This document shows, in pieces, positions 58,630 to 64,000 of a stretch of 64,000 nt of DNA. Below the pieces are notes generated by a model. The model had not been told where the DNA came from. It saw only the letters and a list, made by a program, of their open reading frames with translations, and searched no databases. Within the stretch, counting starts at the first letter, position 1. Each line of letters opens with the position of its first letter. The position numbers and the translations under genes are program-made. Source of the DNA: Clostridium rhizosphaerae. Lineage in GTDB: Bacteria; Bacillota; Clostridia; Clostridiales; Clostridiaceae. Location: contig NZ_JAESWC010000002.1 in assembly GCF_016765585.1 (NCBI RefSeq), positions 186,001-250,000 of the forward strand. The letters run 5' to 3'.

Positions 58630-59650
58630 CCTTACAACTGATTATATTACTTAAGCCTTTTTTAAGACCTCTAATCCTCAATAAAACCCAAAATAGCCTC
58701 TTAGCTAAATCTCTTAAGTTAAGCAAAATTTTAAACCTGGCAATCATAATACAAGGGTAAGCAATTCTATTTGGGCGGAATTTATATTTATAATCTCTTT
58801 CACCGTACATGTCAAAGTATCTGTAATCTTTTTCTCTAAAATATCTCATTGCATACCAAAGCATATACTCATTTGGTCTATATGACTGAAACGCTCTGAA
58901 ACTTGCTCCTCCCCAGAAATAAAATCTTTGATTATATCCCACAAAAATTGAAGTGGCAATACATTTCCATTCTGGATTTCTAACCCTCAAGCATAATAAT
59001 TGGTCGCTATTTAAATTTTTTATTAAGCCCAAAACTCTTGAAATATCGTAGGTAGGAACCAGCTTTTGCTTTGCAAAAACCTCTTGTAATTGCTCATAAT
59101 ATTCTGCCGCAAATTGTTCATCAGGCTCAGCTATTTCAATACTTGCTCCACGTCTTTCAAACTGTCTTATAAGCGCTCTGCATGTAGCTTTAAACCCTCT
59201 AAAAAGTTCCTCATCTGTTCTGTCAATGTTAAGTTCAATAGATTTATTCATGATATATTTATATTTTGTATTCTTAAGTTTAGTTTCTTCTATATATAAG
59301 TCTGAAATTTGAATAAACAGACACTTAGTAGTTTTAAATAAGAATTTTGCTATTGGTTCAATTAAATTGATTTTGTCGTATCCCTCAATAACATCAAATC
59401 CCATATACCCTGTTGTCCAGCCATTAAAAGGGCTTCCCAGTATTTTTACACCAAATTTTTTCACAATTAATCCAGAAAAATATCCGATTAGTTCTTGATC
59501 ATCTGTAATTCTTATTATTATAGGCACTGCATTTTGCGTTTCTTTTACAAAATTTATCCATTCAATGGTAGTAAACAGATTCTTATTGGGAAATCCGTTA
59601 AACTCAACAATATGAAGCTTATCAATATTAACTATTTCAAAGCAATACAT
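58619..59650 (-). CDS. FemAB-like acyl/aminoacyl transferase (GNAT fold)
   Basis: A 343-residue protein with the paired GNAT folds of the FemAB group, CRALIRQFERRGASIEI being similar to the FemABX RxxIRKAE-type stretch. YFWGGAS and PNEYMLWYAMRYFREKDYRYFDMYG are also characteristic. The family attaches amino acids to lipid II, and relatives occur in exopolysaccharide clusters. Here it could acylate a sugar of the repeat unit; the donor (aminoacyl-tRNA or acyl-CoA) is not predictable. It starts 2 bases after the deacetylase stop. Confidence 0.75.
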   Translation of the reverse strand: MYCFEIVNIDKLHIVEFNGFPNKNLFTTIEWINFVKETQNAVPIIIRITDDQELIGYFSGLIVKKFGVKILGSPFNGWTTGYMGFDVIEGYDKINLIEPIAKFLFKTTKCLFIQISDLYIEETKLKNTKYKYIMNKSIELNIDRTDEELFRGFKATCRALIRQFERRGASIEIAEPDEQFAAEYYEQLQEVFAKQKLVPTYDISRVLGLIKNLNSDQLLCLRVRNPEWKCIATSIFVGYNQRFYFWGGASFRAFQSYRPNEYMLWYAMRYFREKDYRYFDMYGERDYKYKFRPNRIAYPCIMIARFKILLNLRDLAKRLFWVLLRIRGLKKGLSNIISCKDDV

Positions 59651-59651
59651 T

Positions 59652-60593
59652 CTACACTCTCCATATTAATTTTCTATAAACTCTCTGAAAAAACCATTTA
59701 ATATCAAGTCTAGTTAAATATAATTTATTTGCAAAAGGCTTATCTTTTCGATTTGTATTGATGTAGTCAAGGAGCTGGGTGGCAGGAACGAACCACCCAT
59801 TTTGTTTTGATAAATAGTCAATAGCATTTTTAAACTCATCTCTTAGCTTACCATTTTCATCTACGAAACCAAGAGCAAAATGGGTATATACTATGCAGCA
59901 TCCACCTTTACAAATCAAATTATCAATATTTTTCTTGCTTAGAAGCTTAATAAAAGTATTAAAATCATATCCATCACTTGAACTAAACCAATAATTTGAA
60001 TATTGCTCTTTGTCTCTTTCAATATAAGGCATTTTCTTATCGCATTTTAAAGTATTAATATCTGAAAAAGCTTTATTTCGAATATACTTAATATGCTTCT
60101 TGCAGTAATCACCCCAAAATACTTTAGAAGCAATATTTTCTCCCTGTGAGTTGATTTTTTTTACTTTTAAAAGCTTTCTAAAAAAATTAAACAGCTTATT
60201 TAGAGGAAAAGAAAACCGCTTGCTCCCCCAGTAAATAGAATCCGGGTTATGTGCATGGTTAATATGAATTTTAGGGTAGTATCCGATTATATCCTTGAAT
60301 TTATCTAAAGCAGAGATTATTTCTTTTCTGCTAAATTCACCTGAGCCTGGCCCGTGGAAACCTATCTCAAAGCCTTTATCTATTAAATCCTTTATAAAGC
60401 ATTTGTAATTCTCATCGCTCAAGGTTTCACCCTGAAACTTATCTCTTGAAGGGTATACCCATACTGTTTTCGTAGTTTTCAATCCTGACTTATATAAATA
60501 ATCATATACCTGCATCACATTACAAACTTTTGCATAGTCTGTATCATCTACAATTGTAAATGCAAACTTCTTTCCATCAGGCCATCTTATCAT
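59652..60593 (-). CDS. Polysaccharide deacetylase-like protein
   Basis: A 313-residue protein with a divergent NodB-like fold. It has KFAFTIVDDTDYA near the start (Asp pair in the position of the catalytic base and metal ligand), FEIGFHGPGSGEFSR (with a His) near 95-110 and HINHAHNP. The classical HxxxH is not clear, so the activity is uncertain. It is in the middle of the cluster; the 121 bases upstream hold nothing I can identify. Confidence 0.65.
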   Translation of the reverse strand: MIRWPDGKKFAFTIVDDTDYAKVCNVMQVYDYLYKSGLKTTKTVWVYPSRDKFQGETLSDENYKCFIKDLIDKGFEIGFHGPGSGEFSRKEIISALDKFKDIIGYYPKIHINHAHNPDSIYWGSKRFSFPLNKLFNFFRKLLKVKKINSQGENIASKVFWGDYCKKHIKYIRNKAFSDINTLKCDKKMPYIERDKEQYSNYWFSSSDGYDFNTFIKLLSKKNIDNLICKGGCCIVYTHFALGFVDENGKLRDEFKNAIDYLSKQNGWFVPATQLLDYINTNRKDKPFANKLYLTRLDIKWFFQRVYRKLIWRV

Positions 60594-60714
60594 TGTTAGT
60601 AAATCCCCCTGTTAAACATTCAAAACATCTTTATAAAGTATTCATTGCAAGCTCCCCATGTTCATACCTGATGCCTTCTCATTACTATAATATTCAATCT
60701 ACATTGGAAGTGCT

Positions 60715-61698
60715 TCATATATATCGTCTTAATATTATTAATCCAATTAAGGAACCAAATCCATAGGATAAATGAAAGATTGGGAATAAAATGAATAGTA
60801 AAAATGCATACTTTATATTAGCTGCTGACTTAATAGAAAAGATTAAATCTAATAGAAAATACATTAACAATTCCACTGTAAATAGGTACTGAAAAGGCTT
60901 AAAAAGCAATATTAATATTGGTGCAATTATCAGAGATAACAGGAATAAGAAAGGTACAAAATGCCTAATACTCATAGCACCCGGACATAATCTAGACGTA
61001 ATTATATTCCACTTGCCATTTCTCATTGCCATATTAACAATCCCCTTCATATTATCCCTGCAGTAATATACGAAACTTATATCCTCTGCCATATATATTT
61101 TCCCGCCATTCTTTCTAATGCGGTAGTTCATTTCGTAATCTTCGCACCCGATTAATCTCTCATCATAAAGGCCGTATTTTTCAAATACCTCTCTTCGGAA
61201 GGCTCCAAAAGGAACTGTATCTACATGCCCGCTTTTTCTGCTCGTTCTAAATTGCGAATTTCCCACTCCAAATTTTGAAGATAGCATTAGAGCAATGGCT
61301 CTTCCAACAAAGCTTTTGCCCTTGGTTAGAGCTATACCTCCGACATTATCTTCATCTGTTGTTTCCAGGTAATGAACACATTTTGATATATAATCACAGG
61401 CAAATTCCGAATGCGCATCCAGACGAATAATATACTTGCCTCTGGCATGTCTAATGCCAATATTCATTGCGTAGGACTGGATCCTGTTGGGGTTATCATA
61501 TATTCTTATTAAATTAGGCATATTTTGTTTATATTCCTCAACAATGGATTTTGTCCTGTCCTTAGAACAGCCGTCTACAAATATCCATTCCATAAGCTCA
61601 TTCGGGAAATCCTGATTTATCATTGATCTTATACATGAGTCTATATATTTCTCTTCATTAAAGACTGGTATAACCACAGAAACAATAATACTCATCAC
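60715..61698 (-). CDS. ExoA-like family-2 glycosyltransferase
   Basis: A 327-residue GT2 protein. It has SVVIPVFNEEKYIDSCI at the N-terminus, IRLDAHSEFACDYI (the DAH equivalent of DxD), and a GCEDYEMNYRIRKNGGKIY acceptor motif, followed by three membrane segments (about 250-320), as in succinoglycan-type ExoA. It overlaps the initiating sugar transferase gene by 4 bases. Confidence 0.87.
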   Translation of the reverse strand: MMSIIVSVVIPVFNEEKYIDSCIRSMINQDFPNELMEWIFVDGCSKDRTKSIVEEYKQNMPNLIRIYDNPNRIQSYAMNIGIRHARGKYIIRLDAHSEFACDYISKCVHYLETTDEDNVGGIALTKGKSFVGRAIALMLSSKFGVGNSQFRTSRKSGHVDTVPFGAFRREVFEKYGLYDERLIGCEDYEMNYRIRKNGGKIYMAEDISFVYYCRDNMKGIVNMAMRNGKWNIITSRLCPGAMSIRHFVPFLFLLSLIIAPILILLFKPFQYLFTVELLMYFLLDLIFSIKSAANIKYAFLLFILFPIFHLSYGFGSLIGLIILRRYI

Positions 61699-62441
61699 AT
61701 ATTTACCCCTTTACCTCGCTTTTCTCTTTTTACGCTCTCCTTCTTTCCGCCGGCTACAACCAAAACAGTTCTAACCATGGTTCCGAGTTCCCTTAGGAAA
61801 CTAAAATTTTTAATACTTTCTAGGTTAAGTTTCATTTTTCCCGGCAGTATTATCTTCTCATACACCGTGTCTACATCATCTGCGTTAGCTATTATTTTAT
61901 CTTCATCCTTATACTTAATGCTTGCTTCTGAAGTCACCCCTGCCGGCAGCAAAAGTGTAGCCTTCATCTCATCCGTATATTTATCAACATATTTGACAAC
62001 TTGAGGTCTTGTTCCAACAAAACTCATTTCTCCCTTTAAAATATTAATAAGTTGAGGTATTTCATCAATACGATATTTTCTAAGCTTTGATCCAATTTTA
62101 GTAATACGCGGATCATTTTCTAATGTGAGCAGAGAACCAAACTTGTCAGCATTAACAACCATTGTTCTGAATTTTATTATTTTAAACATTTGGCCGTATT
62201 GGGTAACTCTGATCTGTTTAAAAAAAACAGGTCCTTCTGAATCTAATCTTATGAGTACACCCACTATTACTATTAAAGGAGACAAAACCACTAGAAGCGC
62301 AAGCGATACAACGATGTCAAAGATTCTTTTAAAAAATATAGCCCATCTGTGTCTCTTTAAGGCATTGTAATAAGGTAAAACACTATCATTCCGCATAAAC
62401 TGCGGCAGCTCCCTCCATTCCCTCAGTCTCACGCTTTTCAC
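61695..62441 (-). CDS. Undecaprenyl-phosphate sugar phosphotransferase (initiating)
   Basis: Starts repeat-unit synthesis by transferring a sugar phosphate to undecaprenyl phosphate. The short, monotopic form (248 residues) has one membrane anchor, FKRIFDIVVSLALLVVLSPL (about 36-56), then GPVFFKQIRV, FKIIKFRTMV and a late SFVGTRPQV. It lacks the N-terminal sensing domain of WbaP and WcaJ. Its presence shows that the cluster makes a Wzy-dependent glycan. Confidence 0.93.
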   Translation of the reverse strand: MKSVRLREWRELPQFMRNDSVLPYYNALKRHRWAIFFKRIFDIVVSLALLVVLSPLIVIVGVLIRLDSEGPVFFKQIRVTQYGQMFKIIKFRTMVVNADKFGSLLTLENDPRITKIGSKLRKYRIDEIPQLINILKGEMSFVGTRPQVVKYVDKYTDEMKATLLLPAGVTSEASIKYKDEDKIIANADDVDTVYEKIILPGKMKLNLESIKNFSFLRELGTMVRTVLVVAGGKKESVKREKRGKGVNM

Positions 62442-62555
62442 CTCAAACTAGCTATTCTGATTTTGTATTTTCCATGCTTTTGATCATTCTTAAGTAAGCC
62501 TCCCTAATCCATAGACTTGCTCATGATTAAAAAGCTGCAACTCTGTCAGTAAACC

Positions 62556-63281
62556 TTAAGTTCCATAAATCTGTGAATTTTCTCTTTCCTGAAATATTGC
62601 TCTAAAAACATAGAAGTCAAAGGGTGTAGTAATTTTAATATTCTCCATAGGTCCATTCACCGTATGCAAAGTATGCCCATAATGCATCATTAAAGAGGCC
62701 GAATCAATCATATCTAATCGATTTTCCTTTAATGCTTGATTATGGGCCCCAATGATGTCTTCCAATATAAAGCTTTGCGGCGCGCGGGCAATTCTGGAAA
62801 TACTCCTGTCACCAATACTAGTAATAACATTTTTATCATTTATAGAAACAACAGTCTCAGTTTGTGGCACAACTGTTATTGCAGAACCATATTTTTTAAC
62901 ACAAGCTATATTTTCAGTTATGAGGTTCTGATTAATTAATGGACGTACCCCGTCATGAATAAGGACAATAGAATCTTTTGGATTATCGCACTCAGCGTAT
63001 ATCGTTTTAAGCCCATTATAAATTGATTCCTGCCCTGTCGCTCCACCTGAAACTATCCAGTTAACTTTTGTAATAAAATCTCTCTTAATTAATTCCTTTA
63101 GGTAATCTATCCACCCGTCAATGCATACAACGACGATATTATCTATCTCTTCATTTACTTCAAAGTACTCTAGGGTATATATAATAATGGCCTTGCCATT
63201 TAACTCTAAAAACTGCTTAGGTTTTGCTTTGTTATTCATTCTTTTACCGGCTCCTCCGGCAAATATTAGAGCTGTATTCAT
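62556..63281 (-). CDS. TarI-like D-ribitol-5-phosphate cytidylyltransferase (or IspD)
   Basis: Makes a CDP-alcohol from CTP. It has ALIFAGGAGKRMNNKAKPKQF (N-terminal CTP loop, with K and R of the IspD/TarI class), LIHDGVRPL and RIARAPQSF. The stretch VNWIVSGGATGQESIYNGL is closer to TarI than to IspD, and the neighbours are a LicD gene on one side and polysaccharide genes on the other. So I favour CDP-ribitol for glycan decoration. 241 residues is normal for both families. Confidence 0.78.
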   Translation of the reverse strand: MNTALIFAGGAGKRMNNKAKPKQFLELNGKAIIIYTLEYFEVNEEIDNIVVVCIDGWIDYLKELIKRDFITKVNWIVSGGATGQESIYNGLKTIYAECDNPKDSIVLIHDGVRPLINQNLITENIACVKKYGSAITVVPQTETVVSINDKNVITSIGDRSISRIARAPQSFILEDIIGAHNQALKENRLDMIDSASLMMHYGHTLHTVNGPMENIKITTPFDFYVFRAIFQERENSQIYGT

Positions 63282-63299
63282 TTGAATCCCCTCAACACA

Positions 63300-64000
63300 C
63301 TAAATTTTAAAACTTACAAAATAATGTCTTTCCCTTTTATCAACAGGTGGAATTTTCATATAGTCACCATAAAGATCTGTAAGAAATTTATTATAATCTC
63401 CTGGTATATAAGCCTCTTTACCTTCAAACTCAACAGGCCTTATTGGAAAATAGACCTCATTTTTTTGCAGTTCTCCTAAATATCGCTTTCTACCTGTAGG
63501 AATAGTAACGTAATTCGTAACTCTTTTTGATCTTACAAATCTATCAAATTTCATATACCAATATTCATAACTTTTAAAGGAAAGCAACCAACCAAGAAAT
63601 AACCGAACTTTATAGACAAAATAAGTGCGCTTGTTTTGTTTCATAAATTTATCTATCAAAGGGTTTCTCATTTGATATGCAAAAATTGATACTGCAATTA
63701 AACCAAGTATTGTTGATAATATTCCTTTGACCTTTTGACCAATAATGTTATCAGGAGCAAATTCAAGAGGAAAAATATCAACATAGATTCCTTTATCAAA
63801 ATCGCTTGTGATTTTCTGTAACTCAACCAACTCTGTACCTTTTTTGATTACTTTCCCAAATAAGTTACTCATTTTATAGCCTTCTTGCGGAACATATAAT
63901 GTATATTTATCACCATAATGCTTTGGAAACTCTTTAAAAAAATAATCATAATCTTTACGGGGCATAATTAAATCTAAATCGTCATCCCAAGGAATAAATC
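63300..64000 (-). CDS. LicD-family protein, 5' end outside the window
   Basis: The frame is open to the window edge. The visible part begins with FIPWDDDLDLIMPRKDYDYF, the LicD metal-binding DDDxD motif. It continues with DIFPLEF and GDYMKIPPVDKR near the C-terminus, typical of LicD phosphotransferases. The N-terminal LLxxxGTLLGA part must lie beyond base 64000. It follows the usual layout licD-tarI, in which the CDP-alcohol made by the neighbour would be its donor. About 233 codons are visible. Confidence 0.88.
   Translation of the reverse strand, partial: FIPWDDDLDLIMPRKDYDYFFKEFPKHYGDKYTLYVPQEGYKMSNLFGKVIKKGTELVELQKITSDFDKGIYVDIFPLEFAPDNIIGQKVKGILSTILGLIAVSIFAYQMRNPLIDKFMKQNKRTYFVYKVRLFLGWLLSFKSYEYWYMKFDRFVRSKRVTNYVTIPTGRKRYLGELQKNEVYFPIRPVEFEGKEAYIPGDYNKFLTDLYGDYMKIPPVDKRERHYFVSFKI

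Overview
The window reads as a chromosomal segment of a low-GC, endospore-forming Firmicute, most likely Clostridium sensu stricto. The composition is strongly AT-rich and ribosome binding sites are of the AGGAGG type. Sporulation genes are abundant (ylbJ, spoVM, spoIVA, sigG, sigE, spoIIGA, a sigK piece). The neighbour orders are ones I know from clostridia and bacilli: ylbJ/coaD/rsmD, yloV-yloU/rpmB/spoVM/thiN-rpe-rsgA-prkC-prpC-rlmN-rsmB-fmt-def-priA-coaBC-rpoZ-gmk-remA-yicC, and ftsA-ftsZ/spoIIGA-sigE-sigG/ylmC/nrdR. Almost every gene lies on the minus strand, so transcription runs from high to low coordinates.

Region 1 (1-22.3 kb) is conserved housekeeping: coenzyme A synthesis (coaD, coaBC), rRNA modification and ribosome maturation (rsmD, rlmN, rsmB, rsgA, rpmB), translation start and end processing (fmt, def), DNA repair and restart (recG, priA), a PASTA kinase/phosphatase pair, and gmk-rpoZ-remA-yicC. 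Two genes are very short: a 23-codon spoVM at 7120-7191 and a 55-codon TTG-started membrane protein beside it.

Region 2 (22.3-26.6 kb) holds an aminotransferase, an asparaginase and a cobalamin adenosyltransferase. A small intergenic island follows, with two short genes facing each other across a perfect 19-bp hairpin, a tRNA-Pro(GGG), and long imperfect palindromes of two families. Each palindrome is about 96-100 bp and carries the same apical sequence AATCTTCAA.

Region 3 (26.5-44.9 kb) is core genome again: spoIVA, gpsA, der, a radical-SAM DUF512 protein, a PhoR/PhoB-type two-component pair, pgeF, nrdR, ylmC, sigG, sigE, spoIIGA, ftsZ, ftsA, a membrane glycosyltransferase, pilT and aroE. 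It ends abruptly in the C-terminal third of sigK. The sigK reading frame stops being sigK at the codons Gly-Asn-Glu-Ile-Ser, over the pentamer AATGA. As far as I recall, this is where the Bacillus skin element interrupts the gene.

Region 4 (44.9-64 kb) is accessory DNA. It has a beta-glucoside PTS operon (EIIA, LicT-type antiterminator, EIIBC, GH1 glycosidase) with a cre-like site, a promoter and two RAT/terminator switches, but its antiterminator gene is broken. Then come a candidate structured RNA, a decayed IS256-family transposase, and a Wzx/Wzy-type surface polysaccharide cluster. That cluster encodes two LicD-family proteins, a TarI-like cytidylyltransferase, two deacetylases, a FemAB-like protein, an initiating sugar transferase, several glycosyltransferases and a tyrosine kinase. 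It suggests a phospho-decorated, deacetylated and possibly amino-acylated glycan. The N-terminal part of sigK is not in the window. So everything right of 44.9 kb could be a large sigK-intervening element, or sigK could simply have been broken by a rearrangement. This is the most interesting open question here.
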